The position numbers and the translations under genes are program-made. This document shows positions 36,338-45,675 of a stretch of DNA of 46,686 nucleotides, piece by piece. How positions within the stretch are numbered: the first letter of the stretch is position 1; each line of letters begins with the position of its first letter. Below the pieces are notes generated by a model that saw only the letters and a program-made list of their open reading frames with translations, searched no databases and was not told the DNA's origin. The stretch covers positions 1 through 46,686 of the forward strand of contig DATFGT010000076.1 of NCBI GenBank assembly GCA_035249175.1, given 5' to 3'. The stretch is from 66-474 sp035249175 (GTDB lineage: Bacteria > Pseudomonadota > Gammaproteobacteria > Xanthomonadales > Rhodanobacteraceae).

Positions 36338-36350
36338 CGCGACAATCTTG

Positions 36351-36382
36351 CTCGTCATTCCGGCCTGTGCCGGGATGACGAG
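36351..36382. repeat. REP-like palindrome
   Basis: CTCGTCATTCCGGC and GCCGGGATGACGAG form a 14-bp stem with one G-T wobble around the loop CTGT. The same core ATTCCGGC-CTGY-GCCGG recurs at 46189-46208, and a related variant lies at 38162-38193. It sits between the convergent hydrolase and YgjP-type genes. Confidence 0.7.
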
Positions 36383-36423
36383 ATCACGATTGCCGTGGCG
36401 CAACGAACGTGCGATGCCGCGCG

Positions 36424-37185
36424 TCAAGCGCCGGGCGCGATCAGCCGTTCCATCTCGGCCTTGAGGATGGCGCCGTGTTCGCGCAGCCAATCGCGCTGGG
36501 CCTGATAGCCCGGCATCAGTTCGCCGACGCGCGCCCAGAAGCGTGGCGAGTGGCTGCGCACTTTGAGGTGACACATTTCGTGCGCCAGCACGTAGCGCAG
36601 CGCGGCAGGCGGGGCGAGCGCCAGCGCGAGATCGAGCGTGATGCGGTCGTGCGCATCCAGGCTGCCCCACAGGCTTTTCAGCGACTTGATCCGCAAGCCG
36701 GTGGGCGCGGCGTCCAGGTGTTCGGAGGCGTGCGCCATCCAGCGCGACAGATCGCGGCGCATGTGGGTTTCGAGAAAGGCTGCGAGCAGGTTGCGCGCGG
36801 CCGGCATCGCGGTGGTGAACGGGCGCGGCACGTGCAGGCGCAGTTCGTCGCCGAGATATTCGATGCGCGGATATTCGCTTTCCCGCCAGGTGAGTTCCAC
36901 GCTTTCACCACGAAGCGGAATCAGCGTCGGCACACCAGGCTTGAGCGGCGGCGGGCCGCGACGCGGCACGCGCAGTTCGGAAAGCTTGCGCTCCAGCCAG
37001 TCGCTGTTTTCGCGCAGGAACGCATACACCTGCGCGGGATGGGTGCCGCGCGGATAAGAGATGCGCGCGCCGTGTGAGGTGACCGACAGGCGCAGGCGAC
37101 GCGCGCGCGGGTGCATGGCCTTCAGCACCTTGATGGTGCCGCCCTTGCCCGTCGCCAGTTCCAGAAAGTCACCCTGCGGAATCAT
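36424..37185 (-). CDS. YgjP/DUF45-type zinc metallopeptidase
   Basis: A 253-residue protein of the YgjP-like metallopeptidase family. It has a conserved N-terminal half (RARRLRLSVTSHGARISYPRG), the zinc motif HEMCH (His202 to His206) and a third His212 in KVRSHSPRFW. The cellular substrate of the family is unknown. ATG 37185 lies in an ATGA overlap with the rdgC stop, so it is translationally coupled to rdgC. It has a weak GAAGG upstream. The coupling with the recombination factor rdgC is notable and not explained. Confidence 0.88.
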   Translation of the reverse strand: MIPQGDFLELATGKGGTIKVLKAMHPRARRLRLSVTSHGARISYPRGTHPAQVYAFLRENSDWLERKLSELRVPRRGPPPLKPGVPTLIPLRGESVELTWRESEYPRIEYLGDELRLHVPRPFTTAMPAARNLLAAFLETHMRRDLSRWMAHASEHLDAAPTGLRIKSLKSLWGSLDAHDRITLDLALALAPPAALRYVLAHEMCHLKVRSHSPRFWARVGELMPGYQAQRDWLREHGAILKAEMERLIAPGA

Positions 37186-38108
37186 GCTGCCTTCTTGCTG
37201 CTCTCGTCGGGTCGTTCCAGCCCGAACCACTGCTCCAAACCTTCGAACAACCGCTCCAGTTCCAGCGTCATCAGCGCAAAGCGCGCGTCCAGCTCGGCTT
37301 CGGCGGAGTCGCGCCCGTCGGCGTCGAGCGAATCCTGCACGACGTCGAGAAATCGCAACTTGCGGACCACCAGATCCTCGCCGAGCACGAAACTGGCGCG
37401 GTCGTCGAACTGCAAGCCAAGCTGGAACACCTGCTTGCCTTGTTTCAAATGCGCCCGAACCTCGGCGCTTTCAAGCTCCTGTTTGCGGCAGCGGATGATG
37501 GCCCCGCCGGCCGGGTCGCGCAGCTCGCACTCATCGCCCAGGCTGAGCCCCGACGGTAGCTTGCCAGAGCTAAGCCACTGGGTCATCAGGGCGCGCGGGG
37601 TTTCGGCAGCGGCCAGCGGCTGGGCCGGGAAACTGCCCAGCGCCTCGCGCAGGGCAGTCAAGGCCGTTTCGGCCGCCTTGCGGCTGGCCGTGTCCAGGAC
37701 AAGCCAACCATTTTTCGAGTCCAGATAGGCATTTAGCCGCGACGGACGGACGAAGGCTTGGGGCAAGAGGGTGTCCAGCACCTCGGCCTTGATGGCCCGG
37801 CGCTGGCGCCCGCCCACCGGCCGGCCGCGACGTTCAGCTTCTTTCCGCAGGCGCTTGCCCAGTTCGGCGTTGACCACCGCCGCCGGCAGCAGTTTTTCCT
37901 CGCTGCCAAGGGTGACCAAGATGGCCTTGCCGACGGTGTGGCTCAGCACCTCGGAATCCGGCCCGAATGGCGACACGAAGCCGCGCGTAGCCAGTTCCAG
38001 CGGCCCGCAGGTGCGCAGGGCGCGAGCGGCCAAGGCGGCGTCGAGATCCTTCAGCGATTTGGCGACGGAAGGGGAAAAACGGAACAGGGTGAGGTTGCGA
38101 AAGAACAT
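37182..38108 (-). CDS. rdgC: Recombination-associated protein RdgC
   Basis: A 308-residue protein of normal RdgC length. It begins MFFRNLTLFRF and has GPLELATRGFVSPFG and a C-terminal segment with FALMTLELERLFEGLEQWFG, all family blocks. RdgC is a ring-shaped DNA-binding protein that limits RecA access to DNA. The gene is first in a pair with the YgjP-type peptidase. Upstream is a 250-base repeat-containing gap. Confidence 0.96.
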   Translation of the reverse strand: MFFRNLTLFRFSPSVAKSLKDLDAALAARALRTCGPLELATRGFVSPFGPDSEVLSHTVGKAILVTLGSEEKLLPAAVVNAELGKRLRKEAERRGRPVGGRQRRAIKAEVLDTLLPQAFVRPSRLNAYLDSKNGWLVLDTASRKAAETALTALREALGSFPAQPLAAAETPRALMTQWLSSGKLPSGLSLGDECELRDPAGGAIIRCRKQELESAEVRAHLKQGKQVFQLGLQFDDRASFVLGEDLVVRKLRFLDVVQDSLDADGRDSAEAELDARFALMTLELERLFEGLEQWFGLERPDESSKKAA

Positions 38109-38358
38109 GGGAGGCCTGAATGGAAAGATGGATCGATGAATGGGTAGTTTTTGATTTCGTCATTCGGGACGCCGCGCAGCGGCGACCCGGAATCCCGTGA
38201 CTTTTGTCGATGACGGAAACCACTGGATTGACTCACGCTTTCCACGGCGCTCGCCCTTCGGCTCGCCCTCGGCGTTCGCGGTGGCGATCCTGCAACCGCA
38301 GTCGGGTTCGATCTTCGTGCGCCCCGGAATGACGGCACTCCAATGAACATCGCTTCGT
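38109..38358. repeat. Repeat-containing gap between rdgC and ttcA
   Basis: ATTCGGG (38162-38168) and CCCGGAAT (38186-38193) flank the inner stem GCCGC/GCGGC. Near 38320 there is another half-copy of the CCGGAATGACGG type. The region has no plausible gene. It resembles decayed REP-type palindromes also seen at 36351 and 46189. Confidence 0.45.
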
Positions 38359-39249
38359 TCAAGAATCATTGGTATTCGTGCTTGCGCCGTCGCCGCCCAG
38401 CCACGCATGAGCATCCGGCCGCGCTGTCTCGTCGCGTGAGCCGAGCGACGTGAAATCGAACAGGCCGGTATCAGCCAGATGCGAAGGCGCGACGTGCGCA
38501 AGTGCGCGAAACATGATTTCGCTGCGACCCGGATATTCGCGTTCCCACGTATCCAGCATCCGCCGTACCTGTTTGCGCTGCAGGTTTTCCTGTGAGCCGC
38601 ACAGGTTGCACGGGATGATCGGGAACGCACGCTGCGCGGCGTATTCGGCGATCTCGGCTTCGCGGCAATAGCTGAGCGGTCGGATCAGCACGTGCTTGCC
38701 GTCATCGGACAGAAGCTTGGGCGGCATCGCCTTCAACGTACCGCCGTGAAACAGGTTCAGGAAAAACGTCGCGAGGATGTCATCGCGATGGTGGCCCAGC
38801 GCGATCTTGTTGAACCCTTCGCGCTCCGCGAACGCGTACAACGCGCCGCGCCGCAGCCGCGAGCACAGGCTGCACATCGTCTTGCCTTCGGGCACCACGC
38901 GCGTGACGACACGATAGGTATCTTGTTCGATCACGTGGAACGGCACCCCGCGTTCGCGGCAGTAGTCCGGGATCACCTGTTCGGGAAAGCCAGGCTGCTT
39001 CTGATCCAGGTTCACCGCGATGAGTTCGAATTTCACCGGTGCCCTTGTCTGCAGCGACAACAATAAATCCAGCAGCGTCCAGGAATCCTTGCCGCCCGAC
39101 AAACACACCATTACCCGGTCGCCATCGCCGATCAGGTTGTAATCGGCGATCGCGCGCCCGGTCGCATGGCGCAGGCGCTTGGCGAGGCGCGCGGTTTCGT
39201 GGGCCTGCTTGCGTTCGTGGATTCGGGACGGGTGTTCGATGGCTTGCAT
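38359..39249 (-). CDS. ttcA: tRNA 2-thiocytidine-32 synthetase
   Basis: A 296-residue PP-loop enzyme. The ATP motif is SGGKDS (about residues 51-56), and the [4Fe-4S]-binding cysteines are in MCSLCSRLRRG and IIPCNLCGSQ. GHHRDDILATFFLNLF is also present. It forms s2C32 in tRNA in the cytoplasm. The C-terminal tail (about 25 residues, rich in Asp/Thr) is species-specific. It is divergent from the DUF465 gene, 46 bases away. Confidence 0.97.
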   Translation of the reverse strand: MQAIEHPSRIHERKQAHETARLAKRLRHATGRAIADYNLIGDGDRVMVCLSGGKDSWTLLDLLLSLQTRAPVKFELIAVNLDQKQPGFPEQVIPDYCRERGVPFHVIEQDTYRVVTRVVPEGKTMCSLCSRLRRGALYAFAEREGFNKIALGHHRDDILATFFLNLFHGGTLKAMPPKLLSDDGKHVLIRPLSYCREAEIAEYAAQRAFPIIPCNLCGSQENLQRKQVRRMLDTWEREYPGRSEIMFRALAHVAPSHLADTGLFDFTSLGSRDETARPDAHAWLGGDGASTNTNDS

Positions 39250-39295
39250 GAACGGACCAGTTTAGCGGGCGCGGCAGCGGCGCTACACTGCCGCC

Positions 39296-39505
39296 ATGCA
39301 GTCCGACAACGACCCCGCCACGTTGGTCCGGCGCCTGACCGAGTTGCGCGAGGAGCACCGCGACCTGGACGCGGCCATTGCCAAACTCGCGGGTGATTCA
39401 GCGTGCGACCAGTTGCAATTGAGCCGCCTGAAAAAGCGCAAGTTGAAATTGAAGGACATGATCGCGTATTTCGAGAACAAGCTGATTCCGGATTTGGATG
39501 CGTGA
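39296..39505 (+). CDS. DUF465 (YdcH family) small protein
   Basis: A 69-residue, highly charged helical protein (LVRRLTELREEHRDLDAAI, then QLSRLKKRKLKLKDMIAYFE). This matches the DUF465/YdcH family of small coiled-coil proteins of unknown function. It overlaps the next gene by 8 bases, suggesting coupling. No strong ribosome site is seen. Confidence 0.88.
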   Translation: MQSDNDPATLVRRLTELREEHRDLDAAIAKLAGDSACDQLQLSRLKKRKLKLKDMIAYFENKLIPDLDA

Positions 39506-40094
39506 AGTCGTGGCGCTCACGCCGGTCGTTCTCGAGAACGCATACGTCCGGCTGGAGCCGCTGACGCTGGATCACGTCGGCGCCCTCGAGCAGGCCGCGG
39601 CCGACGGCGACCTGTGGAACCTGCGCGTCACCTACGTGCCTCCGCCCGGTGCGATGCGTGCTTACGTCGAAGACGCGCTGGCAATGCAGGCGGCGGGCGA
39701 ATCGCTGTCATTCGCGGTGCGCGACAAAGGCGACGGTGCCATCGCAGGCAGCACGCGCTACTACGACTTCAAATCCGACGTGCCGCGCCTGTTGATCGGC
39801 TATACGTGGTACGGGGCCAGCCGCCAACGCACGCACGTCAACACCGCCTGCAAGTTGCTGTTGGCGAGCCATGGCTTCGACACGCTCGGTTGCGCGGCGG
39901 TCGGCTGGGAAACCGATATCCTGAACACTCGTTCTCAACGCGCGATCGAGCGGTTGGGCGCCCATCGCGACGGCGTGCTGCGGCAGCACAAGCGTCGCCA
40001 CGACGGTAGCATCCGCGACAGCGTCGAATATTCGATCATCGCGTCCGAATGGCCGGCGTTGCGGGCCAGGCTTGTGGAAAAACTGGGACGTTGA
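39498..40094 (+). CDS. GNAT-family N-acetyltransferase
   Basis: A 198-residue GNAT. It begins with a strand-helix unit (VVLENAYVRLEPLTLDHVGAL). The segment GYTWYGASRQRTHVNTACKLLL stands in the acetyl-CoA region, and NTRSQRAIERLGAHRDGVLR is the RimJ/RimL-like C-terminal block. It probably acetylates a small molecule or a protein N-terminus; the substrate is unknown. ATG 39498 overlaps the DUF465 stop; GTG 39510 is another possible start. Confidence 0.88.
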   Translation: MREVVALTPVVLENAYVRLEPLTLDHVGALEQAAADGDLWNLRVTYVPPPGAMRAYVEDALAMQAAGESLSFAVRDKGDGAIAGSTRYYDFKSDVPRLLIGYTWYGASRQRTHVNTACKLLLASHGFDTLGCAAVGWETDILNTRSQRAIERLGAHRDGVLRQHKRRHDGSIRDSVEYSIIASEWPALRARLVEKLGR

Positions 40095-40163
40095 CGGTGC
40101 GATACGCAGACAGGCTGGGTTTCTGCCGATGAAACTGGCGTCAGCGAGACCTGCGGTAGCGGG

Positions 40164-42668
40164 TTATTCCGCCGGTTCCGCAGCCACGACGTCCGGGGTG
40201 ATCTTCATGATCGACTGCCGCACTTCACGTGCGAGAATCAAGCGCGCATCGCGCGCGACGTCTTCCAGTACCGCATCGAATTCCAGCTTGCCGCCGGCGT
40301 CGGTCCAGATGATGCGCCGCTCGCGCAGCTTGTGGATGAAACCGCGGAACAGGCTTTTGTCGAAGAACTCCGGGGCGCTCTGCTGGTACAGCAACGACAG
40401 CCGCTGGGCCGCGAGCTGGCACAGGTTTTCCAGCTGCCCCGCCGTCAGCGCGTGCGGACCGTTCTTCACCAGCGCGGCGATCGCGATGTAGTAGCGTTCG
40501 AACGCCTGCAGCAGGCAGTGTGCGAGCAGGCGCAATTGATAAGCGTCGTCTTCGCGACCCGCGGCGAGGTGCAGCAGGCGTCCCTCGCCTCCTGCGAGCA
40601 AACCGCGCGCGATCAGGAAATCGATCAGCGCCTCGATGCGACCCGCGAATCCATCGGCGTCCCACGGCAAAAACAATTCGGACTGGATGAAGGGGTACAC
40701 CACGCGGCCGAGCCGCGTCACCGTTTCGCGCGCGATCCGACGGTTGTTGATGAAGCAGCATGCCACCCACGCGCCGGCGGCGAACAGGTGCAGCACGTTG
40801 TTGCGGAAATAGGAAAGCAGCACCGCCTTCTCGCCCTCCACCGCCAGCACGTCGCCGAGTGGATGCTTGATGCGACGTATCCAGCCCATCTGCTCGGCGT
40901 AGGCCACGATGTCGGCGGGCGCCATCGGCGTCACAGTGGTGCGCGCGGAGTACGGCAGCTCGACCAGGATCGCCTTCATCAATTCGATTTGCGCCAGCAG
41001 ATCGACCTCGGCCAGCGCATGACGGGGCGAGGCCAGCAGCGCCAGCGCGATCAGATTGATCGGGTTCACGTCAGCCGCGCGGTTGGTATTGACGAGGATC
41101 TGCTCGCCCAATTTATCCAGCGCGCGGTTCAACCATTCGGGTTTGCTGTCGGGGCTGTCGCCGACGCCGCGCCAGTCCGGGTTGGCCGCGTCCAGCAGCG
41201 TGGTCAATTCGATGGGCTCGCCGAAGTTCAGGGTGACGCGGCCGTAGTGCTGGCGCAGCGCCTTGCGCGCGCCCCGCAGCAGCGCGAGCCACGTTTCTTT
41301 TTCCTTCTTCTGCCCCGACAGTTCGCCAATGTAGGCACGGCCTTCCATCAGTTTTTCGTAGCCAATGTAGACAGGCTGGAACAGCACCGGGCGGCGCGGC
41401 GCGCGCAGGAACGCGCGCACCGTCATCGACAGCAGGCCGAAGCGGGGCGCCAGCAGGCGCCCGGTGCGCGAACGGGTGCCTTCCACGAAGTATTCGATCG
41501 GCACGCCACGCTCGAGGAGTTGCGCCATGTACTCCTTGAAGATCACCGAGTACAGCGCGTTGCCCTTGAAGCTGCGGCGCAGGAAGAACGCGCCGCCGCG
41601 GCGCAGCAACGGACCCAGCACCGGCAGATTCAGGTTCACGCCGGCCGCGATGTGCGGCACCACCACGCCGCTCATATGGAGCTGGAATGACAACAGCACG
41701 TAGTCGGCGTGGCTGCGGTGGCTGGGCACGTAGATCACTTCGTAACCCGGCGCGATCGCGCGCAGGGTATCGAAATGGTGCATCGCGATGCCGTCGTAAA
41801 GCTTGTTCCAGAAATTCGAAAGCAGGAACGACACCGAACGCACGAATGGCGGCGAGTAGTCCGCCGCGATTTCGTCCATCAGCTTCTGCGCCAGCCGCCA
41901 AGCCTTGGCATGCGGAATGTTTTCGCGCGCGGCGGTGGCGGCGATCGCGGCGCGTACACTTTCCGCATTCAACACCGAATCGACCACGGTGCGCCGGTGC
42001 GAAAGATCCGGGCCGATCACGGCGGTACGCACGCGCCGGAAGTGCGCGCGCAGCACCCGCGCCAGTTTCCGTTGCAGGCGCTCCATGCGTTCGTCGGTGG
42101 ATTCTTCGCGCAGGTTCTGCAGCGAAATCGGCGCCGAGAACCGCACGATGGTGTCGCGCCCGTTCAACAGCATCGCCAGCAGCCGACGAAAGTGCCCGAC
42201 CACTGCCCAGTTTTCCGAGAACAACACACTGAACCAGCCCGATTGCCGGTTGGGCGCGCGGCCCACGTAGATCGCGACCGGCATCAGTTGCACGTTGCGG
42301 TCGGGCGCGGCTTCCAGTGCGAGCAGCAGTTGCCGGATGCTGTCCTGTGCCGCGTGATCGCGGCGGCGCCGCTGGAACCAGCCGCCGATGCTGCGCAGCG
42401 CGAACATCGCGTGCCGGCGCTTGCCGAGGTTCGGCGCCGGTGCCAGCGGGCTGGGCAGCCCTGCTTCGCGGCAGGCGCGTTCCAGGATCAGGCTGTCGGA
42501 AAAGCCATTGCGCTCGATCACGTAGATGACCGGCGTATCGGGTGCGAGTAGCGCCACCGGTTCCGCGGGATCGCGCTTGATCTTGATCCAAGGCTTGAGC
42601 AGCGCCCCCCACAGCGCGCGCCACCAGCCGGCGTGCACCAGCGTGTCGCGGGACAGGTTTTCGGTCAT
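40164..42668 (-). CDS. plsB: Glycerol-3-phosphate 1-O-acyltransferase
   Basis: An 834-residue PlsB of normal length (E. coli 807). The acyltransferase site is the HX4D motif in PSHRSHADY (about residue 315), followed by GGAFFLRRSFKGN, EYFVEGTRSRTGR and VFQPVYIGYEKL. It adds the first acyl chain to glycerol-3-phosphate at the inner membrane, starting phospholipid synthesis. The start is taken as ATG 42668 (MTENLSRD). In-frame ATGs at 42680 and 42761 are possible, but none has a clear ribosome site. It is convergent with the GNAT gene 69 bases away. Confidence 0.96.
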   Translation of the reverse strand: MTENLSRDTLVHAGWWRALWGALLKPWIKIKRDPAEPVALLAPDTPVIYVIERNGFSDSLILERACREAGLPSPLAPAPNLGKRRHAMFALRSIGGWFQRRRRDHAAQDSIRQLLLALEAAPDRNVQLMPVAIYVGRAPNRQSGWFSVLFSENWAVVGHFRRLLAMLLNGRDTIVRFSAPISLQNLREESTDERMERLQRKLARVLRAHFRRVRTAVIGPDLSHRRTVVDSVLNAESVRAAIAATAARENIPHAKAWRLAQKLMDEIAADYSPPFVRSVSFLLSNFWNKLYDGIAMHHFDTLRAIAPGYEVIYVPSHRSHADYVLLSFQLHMSGVVVPHIAAGVNLNLPVLGPLLRRGGAFFLRRSFKGNALYSVIFKEYMAQLLERGVPIEYFVEGTRSRTGRLLAPRFGLLSMTVRAFLRAPRRPVLFQPVYIGYEKLMEGRAYIGELSGQKKEKETWLALLRGARKALRQHYGRVTLNFGEPIELTTLLDAANPDWRGVGDSPDSKPEWLNRALDKLGEQILVNTNRAADVNPINLIALALLASPRHALAEVDLLAQIELMKAILVELPYSARTTVTPMAPADIVAYAEQMGWIRRIKHPLGDVLAVEGEKAVLLSYFRNNVLHLFAAGAWVACCFINNRRIARETVTRLGRVVYPFIQSELFLPWDADGFAGRIEALIDFLIARGLLAGGEGRLLHLAAGREDDAYQLRLLAHCLLQAFERYYIAIAALVKNGPHALTAGQLENLCQLAAQRLSLLYQQSAPEFFDKSLFRGFIHKLRERRIIWTDAGGKLEFDAVLEDVARDARLILAREVRQSIMKITPDVVAAEPAE

Positions 42669-42832
42669 GACGCGGGCCATGCGGCGGCTTGGAAATGGCG
42701 ACAGGATGAAGGCAGACGAAGCGGAATTGTCCCACAGCCCCGATGGCGGATCCCGCTGCAACGCATGCGCCGAGGGCTTCGGGCAGCGCAGCCCGGTGTT
42801 TGGCCGCGCGCCGTCATTAAAAAGTCAGGAAT

Positions 42833-43810
42833 TCACCGCTGTGCGCTGGACGCTGTGGCTGGCTCCGCGGGAACAACTGGCGCCGAGGTCGCGCCGGACG
42901 CGGGCACCACCGCGGCGCTTGCCGCGGATGCCGGATGTGCCTTGCGCCACGCCGTGAGCAGCGCCGCGTCGTACCAGTGGGCCGCTTCCTTCAGCATCGG
43001 CCACTCGCCGCTGATCGTCTTGCCGGCCAGATGCGTTGCCAGCTTCACCGTCGCGTGCGCGCCTTCGTTCGCGGTGGTGCTGATGTCGGCGTCGCTCAGG
43101 CTTTTCGCAACATCCAGGCCATAGATGTTCAGCAGGTTTTCCAGGCCGTTCCAGAGAATTCCGTAGTTGCGCATCGTCTGGACGTAATCCAGCGCGCGCC
43201 ATTGTTCGAGGGTCTGCACGTGCAACTGCCGCGCGGTGGCGCAGGCCAGGTCGATCGCCTTCTGCGCCTTTTTCGGGCTGCTGAAGTCCGTCGTTTGCAT
43301 CCATGCGATCAGCGCCGAAAGCGCTTGCGTTGCAATCGCCCGCTGCCCCGGGCCGAGCTGCGGTGAATCTTCGATCATCTGCTTGCCGGCCGCCTCGATG
43401 ATGCCGGCGAAGATCGGCGCCGGCGCGTTCTTGTCGCCGTGCAGCTTCGACAGTTCCGGTTGCAGGCGTTTGGCCAGTTTGGCTTCCGCGCCGGGCTCGG
43501 TCAGCATCTGCATGATTTTCGCGAACTGCTTTTGCTGCGCCACCGAGGCCGGCACGGGGTGTGCGTGCGATTGGTCCCATTCCTCGCGCCAGCGTGCGTA
43601 ATCGGCGGCCGGCAGGCGATTCTTCATCAGCCCGTCGAAATCGCCCATTGCGGTGAGGCGCAGGTTGGTCGCGACCGCTTTTTCGGGCGTCGCATTGCTG
43701 GGCGGAGGCGGTGCATGGTGGCAAGCCGCGAGCGCAAGCGCGACGGCGCATGTCGTGACCCACGCGAAAGCGCGGCCGCGGGCAAGGTGGTGAGCGGGTT
43801 CGGTTCGCAT
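42833..43810 (-). CDS. Lipoprotein, unknown function, downstream of pyrF
   Basis: A 325-residue protein. The signal MRTEPAHHLARGRAFAW..ALALAAC has a lipobox near residue 30, followed by HHAPPPPSN. The mature part is mostly alpha-helical and Ala/Lys-rich with WREEWDQ and a C-terminal Ala/Pro/Ser-rich tail. I recognise no family. ATG 43810 begins the signal peptide, but its ribosome site is weak. The frame continues to 43912 inside pyrF, but that part is a shadow. It lies 37 bases after the pyrF stop on the same strand, so it is probably co-transcribed. Confidence 0.72.
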   Translation of the reverse strand: MRTEPAHHLARGRAFAWVTTCAVALALAACHHAPPPPSNATPEKAVATNLRLTAMGDFDGLMKNRLPAADYARWREEWDQSHAHPVPASVAQQKQFAKIMQMLTEPGAEAKLAKRLQPELSKLHGDKNAPAPIFAGIIEAAGKQMIEDSPQLGPGQRAIATQALSALIAWMQTTDFSSPKKAQKAIDLACATARQLHVQTLEQWRALDYVQTMRNYGILWNGLENLLNIYGLDVAKSLSDADISTTANEGAHATVKLATHLAGKTISGEWPMLKEAAHWYDAALLTAWRKAHPASAASAAVVPASGATSAPVVPAEPATASSAQR

Positions 43811-43847
43811 GCGCCGGAGTGTGGCGAGGCTGCGGCGACGTTTCAAG

Positions 43848-44561
43848 TCAGCCGATTGCTTGTGTGATCTGCCGCACGATGCCCTCGGCCGCTGCGTGCG
43901 GATCGGGCGCATTGCGGATGGGCCGGCCCACCACGATGTAATCCGCGCCCTGCGCGAACGCGGTCGGCACGTCCACCGTGCGTTTCTGGTCGTCGCCGGC
44001 AGACCCGGCGGGCCGAATGCCGGGGCAGACCGCGAGCAGATCGCGCCCCAACGCGTCGCGCAGGCGCGGCAGGTCGGCGCCCGAACATACCACGCCGTCG
44101 ATGCCGGCGATTTGTGCGAGGCGTGCGCGTTCGATCACCACGTCGGCGGGCTCGCCCACGACGCCCAGTGCGGCGAGATCGTTGCCGTCGTTGCTGGTGA
44201 GTACCGTCACTGCGAGCAGTTGCAACGAACCCTTCGCCGCGGTCGCGGCTTCCAGCATCGCGCGGCTGTCGCAATGGATCGTCGCAAACGTGATCGGTCG
44301 TTGTGCGAGCCCGCGTACCGCGCCCGCGACCGTGGCCGGCACGTCGTGGAATTTCAGGTCCGCGAAGATCTTCTTGCCGCGTTTCGCGAGTTCGTCCAGC
44401 ACGCGGAACCAGTCGCCGCCGCTCAGCAGTTCCAGTCCGAGCTTGTAGAACGTCACGCTGTCGCCAAGTCGATCCATCCATGCAACGGCTGCGGCACGGT
44501 CCGGCACGTCCAGTGCGAAGATCAGGCGGTCACGGGCGGGGATTTTGGTGCTTGATGGCAT
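43848..44561 (-). CDS. pyrF: Orotidine-5'-phosphate decarboxylase
   Basis: A 237-residue protein. The catalytic DLKFHD motif (Asp68-Lys70-Asp73) follows FALDV (Asp18) and FYKLGLEL (Lys40). CPGIRPAG and YIVVGRPI complete the phosphate-binding loops of the OMP decarboxylase TIM barrel. It makes UMP, the last step of de novo pyrimidine synthesis. It is divergent from the AI-2E/PerM gene. Confidence 0.97.
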   Translation of the reverse strand: MPSSTKIPARDRLIFALDVPDRAAAVAWMDRLGDSVTFYKLGLELLSGGDWFRVLDELAKRGKKIFADLKFHDVPATVAGAVRGLAQRPITFATIHCDSRAMLEAATAAKGSLQLLAVTVLTSNDGNDLAALGVVGEPADVVIERARLAQIAGIDGVVCSGADLPRLRDALGRDLLAVCPGIRPAGSAGDDQKRTVDVPTAFAQGADYIVVGRPIRNAPDPHAAAEGIVRQITQAIG

Positions 44562-44646
44562 GCTGGTTTCCGGCTCTGGCGTCCCGCGATTTTAACGACC
44601 TTCCGACACTGGAGCTTGCTGGCCCTTCCTGCCAGACTCGCCCCGC

Positions 44647-45675
44647 ATGAATGACAGTCTGATTCAATCCGTGCACGGTTCGCGTACCACCGCCATCGTG
44701 AGTTACATCGCCGCCGCGGTGGCGTTGCTGCTGGTGATGTTCCTGCACCTGCTGCCCGCGTTGATCGCCGGCCTGCTGGTGTACGCCGTAGTCGATGCGC
44801 TGGCACCGCTGCTGGAACGCCGCTGGCCCGGTGGCTGGGCGCGGCAAATGGTAGTGGGCGTACTTGCCGTGGTGGTCGCGGGCCTGCTGGCGTTGCTGAT
44901 CTTCGGCGCGGTCGCGTTCTTCCGCGCGGAACTCGGCGACCCGAACACCTTGTTCGACCGGATGATGCCGACCATCGACCGCGCACGCACGCAACTCCCA
45001 GCATGGATCGTGGCCTACCTGCCGGTCAGCGCCGAGGATTTCCGTTTCACCGCCACCCAACTCGCACGCACGCACTCTGCGCAGTTGCAGGTGGCCGGCA
45101 AGGAAACCGCGCACGTGTTTGGCCGCATCCTGGTCGGATTGGCGCTGGGCGCACTGGTGGCCCTGACCCACGCGCGCTCCGATGGAGACGAAGGACCGTT
45201 GCGGCGGGACCTCACCGCGCGCTGCGAACGTTTCGCGCGAGCCTTCCACGACATCGTGTTCGCGCAGGCGCGCATCTCGGCGTTGAACACCACCTTCACC
45301 GCGATCTTCCTGCTGATCGCGCTGCCCTTGGCCGGCGTGCACCTGCCGCTCACCAAGACCCTGATCGCGATCACCTTCGTCGTGGGCCTGCTGCCGGTGG
45401 TCGGCAATCTGATTTCCAACACGCTGATCGTGATCGTTGCGTTGTCGATGTCGCTGTGGGTGGCGCTGGGGGCGCTGATCTTCCTGATCCTGATCCACAA
45501 GCTGGAATATTTCCTCAACGCCAACATCGTCGGCAACCGCATCCATGCGCGCGCTTGGGAAATCCTGCTGGCGATGCTGGTGATGGAAGCCGCGTTCGGA
45601 CTGCCGGGCATCGTCGCCGCGCCGATCTATTACGCGTATCTCAAAAGCGAGTTGACCGCGGCGCGGTTGATTTGA
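44647..45675 (+). CDS. AI-2E/PerM family membrane transporter
   Basis: A 342-residue protein with seven to eight hydrophobic segments and a central soluble part (about residues 95-170). The family marks are the N-terminal LLPALIAGLLVY, then FVVGLLPVVGNLISNT and IVGNRIHARAWEILLAML. Relatives move small solutes (AI-2 in some, ions in others); the substrate here is unknown. The gene stands alone and is followed by a 636-base repeat-rich gap. Confidence 0.9.
   Translation: MNDSLIQSVHGSRTTAIVSYIAAAVALLLVMFLHLLPALIAGLLVYAVVDALAPLLERRWPGGWARQMVVGVLAVVVAGLLALLIFGAVAFFRAELGDPNTLFDRMMPTIDRARTQLPAWIVAYLPVSAEDFRFTATQLARTHSAQLQVAGKETAHVFGRILVGLALGALVALTHARSDGDEGPLRRDLTARCERFARAFHDIVFAQARISALNTTFTAIFLLIALPLAGVHLPLTKTLIAITFVVGLLPVVGNLISNTLIVIVALSMSLWVALGALIFLILIHKLEYFLNANIVGNRIHARAWEILLAMLVMEAAFGLPGIVAAPIYYAYLKSELTAARLI

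Noticed and set aside
33365..36670. Very long minus-strand open frame of about 1,100 codons
   Set aside because: It is fully antisense to the M1 peptidase and the alpha/beta hydrolase, which have complete motifs, signal peptides and ribosome sites. Long antisense frames are expected at this GC content.
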